Notes: generated by a model from the sequence alone, not told the origin. Numbered from the stretch's first letter, positions 1-7,311 are shown. The stretch: DNA of 11,246 bases from JBARRO01 sp049644265 (GCA_049644265.1 JBARRO010000197.1:1-11246), one strand, 5' to 3'. Numbers and translations are program-made.

Positions 1-28
1 GACTGAAATTACGATGATGCAAGATAGA

Positions 29-59
29 AAAGCGCGAGCGTGGGAACGCTTCGCGCTTT
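29..59. other. Imperfect hairpin upstream of the ppiD-like gene
   Basis: Bases 29-40 can pair with 47-59 as a 12-bp stem with one bulged T at position 50 and a six-base loop TGGGAA (41-46). The stem is GC-rich (AAAGCGCGA against TCGCGCTTT, then GCG against CGC). No T-run follows on the plus strand, and only a short T-rich tail would follow on the minus strand. It could therefore be the end of a transcript from a gene left of the window, but it is not a convincing intrinsic terminator. The rest of 60-130 is A-rich and shows no coding signal. Confidence 0.4.
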
Positions 60-131
60 CGCGAGAAGAAAAAACACAAAAAGCGAGAAAAAATATAACC
101 CAATGTGCCAACAAAGTCAACAAAAAACTCG

Positions 132-160
132 TTGCATTTCAGGCGATTCGCGGCTATATT
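132..160 (+). promoter_or_regulatory. Candidate sigma70-type promoter for the ppiD-like gene
   Basis: TTGCAT at 132-137 and TATATT at 155-160 are separated by exactly 17 bases. The -10 box matches TATAAT at five of six positions; the -35 box matches only the TTG part of TTGACA. Transcription would start near 167, giving a leader of about 50 bases that contains AAGGAG at 204-209, 11 bases before the ATG at 221. The boxes were found by eye only. A Bacteroidota-style TAnnTTTG box was looked for and not found. Confidence 0.4.
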
Positions 161-220
161 AACAAACGTTTTCTTTGATTCATGCGCAGTATTTCTTTTG
201 ACGAAGGAGTTGTTTGAGCT

Positions 221-2329
221 ATGCCGTTGATGACGCAAATACGAAACAACCTGGCGACGCTTTTTGCCGTGCTCGCCGTTTTTTTCATTCTAACAATCAT
301 CTTTGACTGGGGACTGGATCTTGGGGGACGCCGCGGTCGGGGAAATGGCACCGGCGAGGTGCTGGGAAAAGTCAACGGAAAGGAAATCAGTTACCGGGAG
401 TTCTCAGAACTGATTCGCCGGGCTTCCGAAAATCAGAAACGACAGAGCGGCGGGGAGATTGATGACGAGACTGAGCGACAGCTGCGGTCGCAGGTCTGGA
501 ATCAGATTGTCGAGGAACTGCTCGTCGACCAGGAAATCGACCGGTTGGGAATCAAGGTGACGGACCAGGAGATCATCGATATCGTTCAGGGTCCGAACCC
601 GCCGGAGTTCCTTGTGGCGCAATTCCGGGACTCCACTGGAACATTCCGCCGCGAGGCATATAATCGCGCGATGATGGACCCCCAAAACAAGCAGGCGTGG
701 GTTCAGGTGGAAGATGCCCTGCGGCAGGATCAGAAAAGAAAGAAACTGCAAAGCCTGTTAACAGCGTCCGTTCGCGTCAGCGAAGGTGAAATCCTCCAGC
801 GATTCATCGACCGCAACGTCACCATGGATGCAGAGTTCGCCCTGTTTGACGTCAATCGGATGATCCCTGATTCAACCGTCACCCCGACGGATGAGGAGGT
901 CCGAAGATACTACGACAGCCATCCCGAAGAGTACAAGGTCAAAGCAGCGAGAAAAGTCAAGTTCGTTCTGTTCAGCCAGATCGCGAATGCGGAGGATTCC
1001 GTTGCAGTTGAAAACGAGATAAGCCGGTTCCAGGACCAGGTCAAATCGGGATTGGACTTTGTTGAGCTCGCAAAAACGTATTCGGAAATACCGGCGCAGG
1101 AGGCGTTTTTCAAGCATGGTGAGCTTGGAAAAACGAAAGAAAATGCCGTTTTCTCGGCAAAAAAAGGGAGCATTGTTGGCCCGATCAAAGATTTCGACGG
1201 TTACCACCTCATCAAGATCTTGGATGAGCGTCAGGGAAAGGATGAGTTCGTCAAGGCGAGCCACATTCTTCTGAACGTTGTTTCCGGCCCGGAGAGCGTG
1301 AAAGTCATTCAGAAGGCAAGAGACCTTGCACGACGAGCCCGGAGCGGCGAGGACTTTGCAAAACTTGCCCGCGAAAACAGTCAGGATTTTGGCTCTGGGT
1401 CTCAGGGCGGCGAGCTTGGCTGGAACGGGAAGGGCGGCTGGGTCAAACCATTTGAAGACGCAGCATTTAAGGCAAGAGTTGGAGAAATCGTTGGCCCGAT
1501 TCGCTCGCAGTTCGGCTGGCACATCATTAAAGTCACAGGGAGGGACCGGCGCGAAGTGAAGATAGCCGACCTCGCAATGAAGGTCAAAGCAAGTCCTCAG
1601 ACCATCGACGCCGCATATCAGCGCGCTCAGGATTTTGCGTTTTTGGCGAAGGACGAAGGATTTGAAAAATCCGCAGGGTTGAGCAGCTACAGCGTTCGTG
1701 AGACTCCGGAATTTACCAAAGGCGGGGTCATCCCGGGTATCGGCATGAACGACGCAATTTCGAACTTTGCTTTCGACCGCAAGGTCGGATCCATCAGCGA
1801 ACCGATTGCCGCTACGGGCGGTTCTGTGGTGGTCATGGTTTCGGGCGCCCATGAAGATGGAGTGCGGAACTTTGACGAAGTAAAAGTCCTTTCACGGATG
1901 GGAGCCTTGAAGGAAAAGAAACTCCGGGCAATTCGTCCGCAAGTAGACGAGTTCTACAAAAAACTTACTCCCGCGAGCGATCTTTTGGCCGCCGCGCAAG
2001 CCGTGCCGAACGTCGCCGCGCAGAAGACGGGACCCTTCAAGCCGGTCGATTTCCCCCAGGGAGTGGGCCGCGATCCCAAGTTCATCGGCGTTGCGCTTTC
2101 CTTGAAGCCCGGCGAGCTCTCAAAACCATTCGAGGGAAGTCGCGGTTATTATGTCATGAAGCTCCTGTCGAGATCCAGTCTCGACAGTGCAAGCCTTGCT
2201 TCCCAACGGCAATCCATCAAGGATCAGATTCTGCAGGAGAAACGGACGCGCGTCATTGCAGACTGGCGCACGGAAATTCGGGACAAGGCCGAGATCGAGG
2301 ATCATCGGGACAAATTCTTCGTTCGTTAG
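221..2329 (+). CDS. ppiD: Membrane-anchored SurA/PpiD-like peptidyl-prolyl isomerase (two parvulin domains)
   Basis: A 702-residue periplasmic folding factor anchored in the inner membrane, predicted to chaperone exported and outer-membrane proteins and to isomerise X-Pro bonds. Residues 11-30 form one hydrophobic segment, followed by an Arg/Gly-rich stretch and a SurA-N/PpiD-type helical chaperone domain (about 46-200, beginning GKVNGKEISYREF). Parvulin domain 1 spans about 243-335 and ends GYHLIKIL, but its first strand reads KVKFVLFS and lacks the usual active-site His, so it is probably non-catalytic. Parvulin domain 2 (about 341-440) is canonical, with ASHILL, GGELGW and FGWHIIKV. Residues 600-650 (SLKPGELSKPFEGSRGYYVMKL) resemble a third, decayed parvulin core. 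E. coli PpiD is about 620 residues, so this one is somewhat longer. The start is supported by AAGGAG at 204-209. The next gene begins 12 bp after the stop, so the two are probably co-transcribed. A SurA or PrsA name is possible, but the N-terminal anchor without a lipobox favours PpiD architecture. Confidence 0.9.
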   Translation: MPLMTQIRNNLATLFAVLAVFFILTIIFDWGLDLGGRRGRGNGTGEVLGKVNGKEISYREFSELIRRASENQKRQSGGEIDDETERQLRSQVWNQIVEELLVDQEIDRLGIKVTDQEIIDIVQGPNPPEFLVAQFRDSTGTFRREAYNRAMMDPQNKQAWVQVEDALRQDQKRKKLQSLLTASVRVSEGEILQRFIDRNVTMDAEFALFDVNRMIPDSTVTPTDEEVRRYYDSHPEEYKVKAARKVKFVLFSQIANAEDSVAVENEISRFQDQVKSGLDFVELAKTYSEIPAQEAFFKHGELGKTKENAVFSAKKGSIVGPIKDFDGYHLIKILDERQGKDEFVKASHILLNVVSGPESVKVIQKARDLARRARSGEDFAKLARENSQDFGSGSQGGELGWNGKGGWVKPFEDAAFKARVGEIVGPIRSQFGWHIIKVTGRDRREVKIADLAMKVKASPQTIDAAYQRAQDFAFLAKDEGFEKSAGLSSYSVRETPEFTKGGVIPGIGMNDAISNFAFDRKVGSISEPIAATGGSVVVMVSGAHEDGVRNFDEVKVLSRMGALKEKKLRAIRPQVDEFYKKLTPASDLLAAAQAVPNVAAQKTGPFKPVDFPQGVGRDPKFIGVALSLKPGELSKPFEGSRGYYVMKLLSRSSLDSASLASQRQSIKDQILQEKRTRVIADWRTEIRDKAEIEDHRDKFFVR

Positions 2330-2341
2330 AGGAGAGGGAAT

Positions 2342-3109
2342 ATGAGGCGCGCAGGCCCCATCGCCCGTCAGTCTAAGATTGACCGCCACCTATGGTGCGT
2401 TGCAGCGTGTGCATTAGCGTTGGCTGCCAATGTGCAGCAGGTGGTTGCCCGGCAGATGGAGTGGAAAGCAGCCGTCCTCATTCGCGGGAACTACATCACT
2501 TCGTCAAAGCTCTTCAACAACCCTGACGCACCAACAACCGACCTTCGAAACGATTACACTCCGATAGACGGGATGACGGGGGGAGGAATTGAAGTGCGCT
2601 ATCCTCTTGAAGATGTCAACCTGTATCTCGCTCTCTCAGTCGACCTGAACTCGAAGCAGAGCCAGGAAAACCTTCGAACGTCGTTCGGCGGAACAGTCAG
2701 GCGGCTTCCGGTGACCGAGGGGCTCCGGTTCATTCCGGTCGAGCTGAGCGCGAATACGTTCATCCCGCTGGGGTCGGAGTCGATGATGCTGTCGATGGGA
2801 GGGGGAATCGGAATGTACTACGCCGCCAGGACTCTGACAGTGGCCGGAGTTGCCACGAACGTGTCGAACAATCCCTACAGCGTCGGAATTCACGTCGGAC
2901 TGGGATTCGAATACAAAATCTTCACCGACATCTTTGCTGCGTTCGGGATGAAGTTCCGGGATCCCGAAATCATCAGTGAAAGCCGCTTCACACAGGATTA
3001 TGTGGACTATGAAGGTTCACGCGTAACCTTCCCTCAGGATCCCATGAAGACCAAGATCAATATTGACGGCATGAGCCTTTCGCTGGGCTTCGTATTCCGG
3101 TTGGAGTAG
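2342..3109 (+). CDS. Small outer-membrane beta-barrel protein, function unknown
   Basis: A 255-residue exported protein, predicted to be an outer-membrane barrel of about eight strands. The N-terminus has a basic region (residues 1-16), a hydrophobic core LWCVAACALALAANV (17-31) and a likely signal-peptidase site near VVA-RQ (about 36-37). The mature part alternates polar and hydrophobic residues, is rich in Gly and aromatics (for example MLSMGGGIGMYYAA and IHVGLGFEYKIF), and ends in SLSLGFVFRLE, an amphipathic final strand like those recognised by the BAM machinery. A strong ribosome-binding site, AGGAGAGG (2330-2337), lies just before the ATG. It is 12 bp behind the PpiD-like chaperone gene, which suggests one operon and perhaps a chaperone-client relationship (inference). 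No enzymatic motif is visible and no specific family can be named. Confidence 0.8.
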   Translation: MRRAGPIARQSKIDRHLWCVAACALALAANVQQVVARQMEWKAAVLIRGNYITSSKLFNNPDAPTTDLRNDYTPIDGMTGGGIEVRYPLEDVNLYLALSVDLNSKQSQENLRTSFGGTVRRLPVTEGLRFIPVELSANTFIPLGSESMMLSMGGGIGMYYAARTLTVAGVATNVSNNPYSVGIHVGLGFEYKIFTDIFAAFGMKFRDPEIISESRFTQDYVDYEGSRVTFPQDPMKTKINIDGMSLSLGFVFRLE

Positions 3110-3122
3110 CACAAAGGTAAAA

Positions 3123-3226
3123 CTCTGCGTTGGCTCAAACGCAGAGAACGCAAAGATCGCAGAGATAAACAAAGGCGTGTAGTAACTCTCGTATCTTGTC
3201 TCCGCGTTTGCTGCGATCTCTGCGTT
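3123..3226. repeat. Palindromic array of 9-bp units (array 1)
   Basis: Three tandem 9-bp units, AACGCAGAG (3138-3146), AACGCAAAG (3147-3155) and ATCGCAGAG (3156-3164), are followed 35 bp later by three units in the opposite orientation: CTCCGCGTT (3200-3208), TGCTGCGAT (3209-3217) and CTCTGCGTT (3218-3226). The two arms are complementary at about 21 of 27 positions, so the transcript could form a large stem-loop. A smaller perfect 9-bp hairpin also exists, CTCTGCGTT at 3123-3131 against AACGCAGAG at 3138-3146, with loop GGCTCA. The array fills most of the gap between the barrel gene and aroK. Confidence 0.8.
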
Positions 3227-3255
3227 TGTTCTTTATATTCCGGGAACCTCACACG

Positions 3256-3816
3256 TTGAATCCCTACGATCAAAAACAGAAAAAATCCCTCATCTTTCTC
3301 ACCGGGTTCATGGGGAGCGGGAAGAGCACGATCGGACCCATCCTTGCAAATACGCTCGGGTTCGAGTTTGTCGATGTCGACAAACTGATAGAACAACGGG
3401 CAGAGCAACGAATCGTGGATATCTTCGAAACGAAGGGGGAGGAGGCGTTCCGCGTTCTGGAGCGTCGCGCGCTGCAGGAATTGTCATCGCGGAATGATTG
3501 CGTTGTTTCCCTTGGTGGCGGCACCATTGCCAATGAGGAAAACTTTCAGCTCATGCACCGTAACGGGGTCATTGTGTACTTGCAACTGTCGCCCGAAGAA
3601 ATCCTCCAGCGGGTACAGCACCGCCCGGACCGTCCGCTCCTGCGCGACGGAGCCGGAAAGCCGCTCGCACGCGAAATGATGGAACAGCGGATTGTCGAGT
3701 TGCTCCAGAGACGTGAACCATTCTATGCGCGCGCGGATATCATTGTCCCCTCGGACAAGATGCGCGTGGGGTTTATGGTCGATGAGATCGTCAAGAAACT
3801 TCGCCGCTATGTCTGA
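3256..3816 (+). CDS. aroK: Shikimate kinase
   Basis: Phosphorylates shikimate to shikimate 3-phosphate with ATP in the cytoplasm, the fifth step of the shikimate pathway. From the TTG at 3256 the product is 186 residues, close to the usual 170-180. Visible motifs: P-loop GFMGSGKST (17-25), Mg/shikimate-binding DVD (Asp40, Asp42), shikimate-contacting Arg in AFRVLE (Arg66, Glu69), GGGT (87-90), the lid RPDRPLLRD (123-131) and the C-terminal RREPFYARAD. The start is uncertain. The frame stays open back to a TTG at 3196, but that extension runs through the reverse arm of repeat array 1 and gives an Arg-rich leader unlike the family. No ATG precedes the P-loop, and no good ribosome-binding site precedes either TTG. 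The ending lies 10 bp before the preferred aroB start, so the two are translationally close. Confidence 0.93.
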   Translation: MNPYDQKQKKSLIFLTGFMGSGKSTIGPILANTLGFEFVDVDKLIEQRAEQRIVDIFETKGEEAFRVLERRALQELSSRNDCVVSLGGGTIANEENFQLMHRNGVIVYLQLSPEEILQRVQHRPDRPLLRDGAGKPLAREMMEQRIVELLQRREPFYARADIIVPSDKMRVGFMVDEIVKKLRRYV

Positions 3817-3826
3817 CGGAGCCTCC

Positions 3827-4927
3827 ATGATTCATGAAACCATCCAGGTATCGCTGGGCGATCGCACCTATCCGATTTATGTCGGGACGGATCTCAACTC
3901 CCTCTTTGCTTCCACCTGCGAATCGCATCGCATTCCGAAGAAGGTCGTCGTCATCACCGACACGACGGTCGCCGCACAGTATCTCAAGCCGTTGCTTGCA
4001 AACCTCGTCCATTTCAAATTTGAGCCGGCGTCGATCGTCCTTCCGACAGGGGAGAGACAAAAAAGTTTGCGACAAGCAAATTTCGCATTTACGGAAATGC
4101 TGAAACGCGGAGTCGGGAGAACATCCGCTGTCGTTGCACTGGGAGGAGGCGTCATTGGCGATCTTGCGGGATTTGTGGCAGCGACGTACCATCGTGGCGT
4201 TCCGCTGGTGCAAGTACCGACGACGCTGTTGGCGCAGGTGGATAGTTCTGTGGGTGGAAAAGTGGCAGTAAACCATGCGCTTGGCAAGAATATGATAGGT
4301 GCTTTCTACCAGCCAAAATTTGTCTGGATTGATGCGTCTCATTTGAAGACACTTCCCCTCCGGGAGGTGGTCTGCGGCCTGGGAGAGATAATTAAGTACG
4401 GAATTGTTTGGGATTTGGACTTTTTTTCTTATCTTGAAGTGCGCCTCGACGACCTTCTTCGGCTTGATTCACAAGCCGTGATGCATGTGCAATCCCGCTG
4501 TTGCTCCATCAAGGCGGAAATTGTGTCGAAGGATGAAACGGAATCGGGGTTGCGCACCATCCTGAATTTTGGTCACACGGTCGGCCACGCATTGGAAGCC
4601 GCCGGTGAATACAGACTGTTGAAGCACGGTGAAGCGGTGTTGTTGGGGATGGTTGCGGAGAGCTTCATCGCACGTGAGATGGGGATGGTTCCCGGGAAAG
4701 TTCATCAACGAATCGTGGATCTGGTTCGCCGGGTACCGCTGAAAACCAGGATGACGAATTTGAGAGCGCCCGTCATTCTCAGGGCGATGGGTCGCGACAA
4801 GAAATCAGTGGAAGGCATCAACCGGTTCGTCCTTCCAACCCGAATTGGTGAAGTAAGAATCGTAGAACGCGTTACACCGCAGCATATTCGTGCTTCTCTG
4901 GCGTACCTGAAGAAGGTCATGAACTAA
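3827..4927 (+). CDS. aroB: 3-dehydroquinate synthase
   Basis: Converts DAHP to 3-dehydroquinate using NAD+ and a divalent metal, the second step of the shikimate pathway. The product is 366 residues, normal for the family. Visible motifs: nucleotide-binding GGGVIGDLAG (106-115), PTTLLAQVDSSVGGKVAVN (131-149), metal ligands Glu187 in GLGEIIKYG, His250 in NFGHTVGHA and His267 in KHGEAV, and the C-terminal DKKSVEGINRFVLP. I chose ATG 3827 because GGAG (3818-3821) sits five bases before it. An in-frame ATG at 3809, overlapping the end of aroK by 8 bp, is possible but has no such site. The open frame further upstream, back to 3692, is only read-through over aroK. aroK and aroB are evidently co-transcribed; the transcript appears to end at the terminator near 5002-5044. 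Confidence 0.95.
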   Translation: MIHETIQVSLGDRTYPIYVGTDLNSLFASTCESHRIPKKVVVITDTTVAAQYLKPLLANLVHFKFEPASIVLPTGERQKSLRQANFAFTEMLKRGVGRTSAVVALGGGVIGDLAGFVAATYHRGVPLVQVPTTLLAQVDSSVGGKVAVNHALGKNMIGAFYQPKFVWIDASHLKTLPLREVVCGLGEIIKYGIVWDLDFFSYLEVRLDDLLRLDSQAVMHVQSRCCSIKAEIVSKDETESGLRTILNFGHTVGHALEAAGEYRLLKHGEAVLLGMVAESFIAREMGMVPGKVHQRIVDLVRRVPLKTRMTNLRAPVILRAMGRDKKSVEGINRFVLPTRIGEVRIVERVTPQHIRASLAYLKKVMN

Positions 4928-4969
4928 CAGCCACGAGAAGACGAACCCCGGGGGAAAGTTTTTCATTCG

Positions 4970-4995
4970 TCGGGAGGGAGCTTGCTCCTTCTCGA
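4970..4995 (+). other. Stable hairpin with CUUG tetraloop after aroB
   Basis: Bases 4970-4980 pair with 4985-4995 in an unbroken 11-bp stem (two G-T wobbles) closed by the tetraloop CTTG (4981-4984), a loop known to be unusually stable in RNA. It lies 42 bp after the aroB stop and just before the terminator hairpin. Its left arm GGGAGGG (4972-4978) is also perfectly complementary to CCCTCCC (5018-5024) in the terminator's loop and descending arm, so two alternative folds are possible. Confidence 0.6.
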
Positions 4996-5001
4996 CATCC
5001 G

Positions 5002-5044
5002 GCCGGGAGTTGGAGCCCCCTCCCAGCTCCTGGCTTTTTTATTT
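5002..5044 (+). terminator. Rho-independent terminator of the aroKB transcript
   Basis: GCCGGGAGTTGG (5002-5013) pairs with CCAGCTCCTGGC (5023-5034) as an uninterrupted 12-bp stem including two G-T wobbles, with a nine-base loop. It is followed at once by six Ts (5035-5040) and a further T-rich stretch. This is a textbook intrinsic terminator for plus-strand transcription, 74 bp after the aroB stop. It separates the aroKB block from the downstream GHL10 gene. Confidence 0.88.
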
Positions 5045-5096
5045 CCTCTCTGCCCGCCTCATTCGCTTCCTCCGCTGACAAAGATATAACCCATGG

Positions 5097-5123
5097 ACAC
5101 GCGAAACACGCGAAACACGCGGA
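5097..5123. repeat. Tandem 9-bp units (array 2)
   Basis: Three adjacent 9-bp units: ACACGCGAA (5097-5105), ACACGCGAA (5106-5114) and ACACGCGGA (5115-5123). The array lies between the aroB terminator and the GHL10 gene. No reverse-oriented arm is visible downstream, unlike arrays 1 and 3. Three bases after the last unit comes ATTCATTTTGA (5126-5136), an 11-mer also found four bases after the 9-bp units in the MITE-like element at 7374-7384. Confidence 0.8.
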
Positions 5124-5205
5124 AAATTCATTTTGACGTCATATTCGGGAACGTGATCTTTGTCATTCATCATGGTGCAGAGAGCGGAACGATCGGACAT
5201 ATTCC

Positions 5206-5234
5206 TTGGAAATAAGTGTCCGCGGTCGTATTTT
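5206..5234 (+). promoter_or_regulatory. Candidate sigma70-type promoter for the GHL10 gene
   Basis: TTGGAA (5206-5211) and TATTTT (5229-5234) are separated by 17 bases; each matches the sigma70 consensus at four of six positions. Transcription would begin near 5241, leaving a leader of about 50 bases before the ATG at 5293. If real, it rules out the longer reading of that gene from TTG 5206. The match is modest and found by eye. Confidence 0.35.
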
Positions 5235-5292
5235 TATGAAGGATGTCTCGATTGACAGACTTGAGAACAAACAGAAACTCATTCTTACGCTC

Positions 5293-7173
5293 ATGAATCG
5301 TTGGTTCACGGTATTCTTCACACTTTCAATTCTCCTGAGCTGCTCGCTTGCTCAGGTTCCCCCGAAGCGGGAGTTCCGCGGAGCGTGGGTTGCGACCGTG
5401 CAAAATATTGACTGGCCGGTCACGACGGGAACAAATGTCCGGAGCACACAGGTTTCGGAGCTAAGCACTCTTCTCGATTCGCTCCAGAAGGTCGGAGTGA
5501 ATGCAATGGTGTTCCAAATCCGGCCGTCATGCGATGCCTACTATAAGTCAGCCATCGAACCGTGGTCGCAATGGCTGACCGGCACACAAGGAGTTCCTCC
5601 GACGGACGCGAGCTACGATCCGCTGCAGGAAGCGATCAAAGCCGCGCACGATCGTGGTATGGAACTCCACGCCTGGTTCAATCCCTACCGCGCGGTGATC
5701 AACACTTCGAGCAGCAGCGTTGCAAGCAGCCACATCTCGGTTACACGCCCGGATCTTGTGAAATCGTATGCGATTTTTGCCGATTCTTCGGGAAAGAGAG
5801 TTCTAAGAGGTTTCTTGAAGATGCTTGACCCGGGCCTTCCGGAGGTTCGTGCGTACGTTACCGGGGTCATCATGGATGTGACACGGAGGTACGACATCGA
5901 TGGTGTGCATTTCGACGATTACTTCTATCCCTACCCAACAACGGACTCACTGAACCAGGTGGTTCCGTTTCCTGATTCAGATACGTACGCTGCCAACAAT
6001 CCCGGCGGCTTGCCCCTTTCCGACTGGCGTCGTGGAAATGTGAATGCACTCATCCACATGATCAGCGACAGTCTTAAAGTGGTAAAGCCGAAAGTTAAGT
6101 TCGGTATCAGTCCCTTCGGGATTTGGAAGAGCGGTGTTCCTCCAGGAATCTCCGGTCTTTCGGCATACAGCGAAATATACTGTGACGCCATCACTTGGCT
6201 TCAAGAGGGATGGATTGACTATCTTACACCCCAGTTGTACTGGGTGATTGGGGGAGCTCAGGATTACTCGAAGCTCATGCCCTGGTGGGGGACGAACAGC
6301 TATGCGAGGCACATCTATCCTGGCCAGGCAACGTATCACATTCAGGACGTCAAGAACTGGCCAATCGCGGAAATCGCAAATCAGATTAGCTTGAACAGAG
6401 TCAACGCCTCCCAGGGCGGCACTGTACTCGGAAGCGTGCATTTCAGCGCGAAATATTTCCGCACAAATACAAAGAGCTTGAACGACTCCCTCCGCAAGAC
6501 GGTTTACTCGAACTACACAAAGGATCCGATTCCGCGCACATTTGCGCTGCTTCCTACCATGGCTTGGAAAGATTCTGTACCTCCCAATCGACCAGAAAGC
6601 CTGGAGGTGAGGTATTTCTCCTTCGGAACTGCTCGTCTCCGGTGGCATACTCCATCACCGTCCAACGATGGCGAGCCGGTTTCGCGATACGTTGTTTACA
6701 GGTCATTCAACTCCCCCATCGACATGAACAATGTCGCCGGGATTTTCACGGTCATCAAGGATACGGTCTGCCTTGTCGAGCAGCCGACCATCGGAGGCCA
6801 GGTCTACAACTATGCGATCTCAGCGATTGACCGCCAGAACAACGAGAGTCCGATGAGCAACGTCATGGCAATCACATCGACAGGCGTTGAAGACTTGAAG
6901 GTGCAACCTGAGGCGTTTGCGTTATATCAAAACTTCCCGAATCCTTTCAATCCGGCAACAGCGATCAGCTATCAGCTGTCAACGGTCAGCAATGTGACGC
7001 TGAAAGTCTACGACGTCCTGGGAAGGGAAGTTCGCGTGCTGGTCGACGGAATCGACGGACCGGGGTATCACCGGGTGCAGTTTGACGGATCAGGGTTGTC
7101 GAGCGGTGTGTACTTCTATCGGCTGATTGCAGGGGGGAGAGTTGAGACGAAGAAGATGCAGTTAATAAGATAG
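5293..7173 (+). CDS. Secreted GHL10-family glycoside-hydrolase-like protein with FN3-like module and T9SS sorting domain
   Basis: A 626-residue exported protein, probably released or surface-attached by type IX secretion. It has a signal peptide MNRWFTVFFTLSILLSCSLA (1-20; cleavage likely before QVPP) and a GHL10/DUF187 domain (about 24-420). That domain shows REFRGAWVATVQNIDWP, FQIRPSCDAYY, ELHAWFNPYRA, a DPGLPEVRAYV block and the acidic DGVHFDDYFYPYP site. A fibronectin-III-like module follows (about 428-531), then a C-terminal T9SS type A sorting domain (about 538-626) with ALYQNFPNPFNP, TLKVYDVLGREV and SGVYFYRLIAG. E. coli DigH (YddW), a GHL10 relative, cleaves peptidoglycan glycan strands lacking stem peptides. 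A similar substrate here is an inference; other polysaccharides are possible. ATG 5293 places the signal peptide at the N-terminus. Longer in-frame starts at 5236 (ATG) and 5206 (TTG) would add an implausible charged leader. No clear ribosome-binding site precedes any of them. A lipoprotein (LLSC) reading is possible but less likely. Confidence 0.87.
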   Translation: MNRWFTVFFTLSILLSCSLAQVPPKREFRGAWVATVQNIDWPVTTGTNVRSTQVSELSTLLDSLQKVGVNAMVFQIRPSCDAYYKSAIEPWSQWLTGTQGVPPTDASYDPLQEAIKAAHDRGMELHAWFNPYRAVINTSSSSVASSHISVTRPDLVKSYAIFADSSGKRVLRGFLKMLDPGLPEVRAYVTGVIMDVTRRYDIDGVHFDDYFYPYPTTDSLNQVVPFPDSDTYAANNPGGLPLSDWRRGNVNALIHMISDSLKVVKPKVKFGISPFGIWKSGVPPGISGLSAYSEIYCDAITWLQEGWIDYLTPQLYWVIGGAQDYSKLMPWWGTNSYARHIYPGQATYHIQDVKNWPIAEIANQISLNRVNASQGGTVLGSVHFSAKYFRTNTKSLNDSLRKTVYSNYTKDPIPRTFALLPTMAWKDSVPPNRPESLEVRYFSFGTARLRWHTPSPSNDGEPVSRYVVYRSFNSPIDMNNVAGIFTVIKDTVCLVEQPTIGGQVYNYAISAIDRQNNESPMSNVMAITSTGVEDLKVQPEAFALYQNFPNPFNPATAISYQLSTVSNVTLKVYDVLGREVRVLVDGIDGPGYHRVQFDGSGLSSGVYFYRLIAGGRVETKKMQLIR

Positions 7174-7176
7174 TTT

Positions 7177-7274
7177 AAGGTTTCGAGTTTCGGGTTTCGA
7201 GTTTAAGGTTTCGAGTTCAAGGTTCGAAGTTCAAGGTTCGAAGTTCAAGGTTCGAAGTTCAAGGTTCAAAGTTC
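7177..7274. repeat. Seven tandem 14-bp units
   Basis: Seven adjacent 14-bp units begin four bases after the GHL10 stop, at 7177, 7191, 7205, 7219, 7233, 7247 and 7261. Units 4, 5 and 6 are identical (AAGGTTCGAAGTTC). The first three carry TTTCGAGTT instead, and the seventh carries TTCAAAG. The 15-mer at 7264-7278 is complementary to 7296-7310 at 14 of 15 positions, giving a hairpin with a 17-base loop. No T-run follows, so this is not a standard terminator. The exact identity of the middle units suggests recent expansion by slippage. Confidence 0.85.
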
Positions 7275-7311
7275 AAAGGCCTCAGCCATTCACAACTTTC
7301 AACTTTGAACT

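Noticed and set aside
872..1852. A 326-codon open frame on the minus strand inside the ppiD-like gene
   Set aside because: It is entirely antisense to a gene with clear domain structure, has an Arg/Cys-rich composition typical of shadow frames, and shows no recognisable motif or ribosome-binding site.
3138..3226. CRISPR array
   Set aside because: Units are 9 bp and directly adjacent, with no 25-40-bp repeats or unique spacers, and no cas genes are nearby. The same reasoning applies to the 14-bp units at 7177-7274.
3692..3826. Upstream extension of aroB to the first ATG of its frame
   Set aside because: The extra 45 residues are aroK sequence read in another frame. DHQ synthases begin near the MIHETIQVSL region, and GGAG at 3818-3821 supports ATG 3827.
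84..5093. The 10-mer ATATAACCCA shared by 93-102 and 5084-5093, the latter just before array 2
   Set aside because: It is short and AT-rich, and no 9-bp array follows the first copy, so chance or a weak regulatory similarity cannot be told apart.
5133..5155. TTGACG at 5133-5138 as the -35 box of a promoter
   Set aside because: No acceptable -10 box lies 16-18 bases downstream (ATCTTT only); the pair at 5206-5234 fits better.
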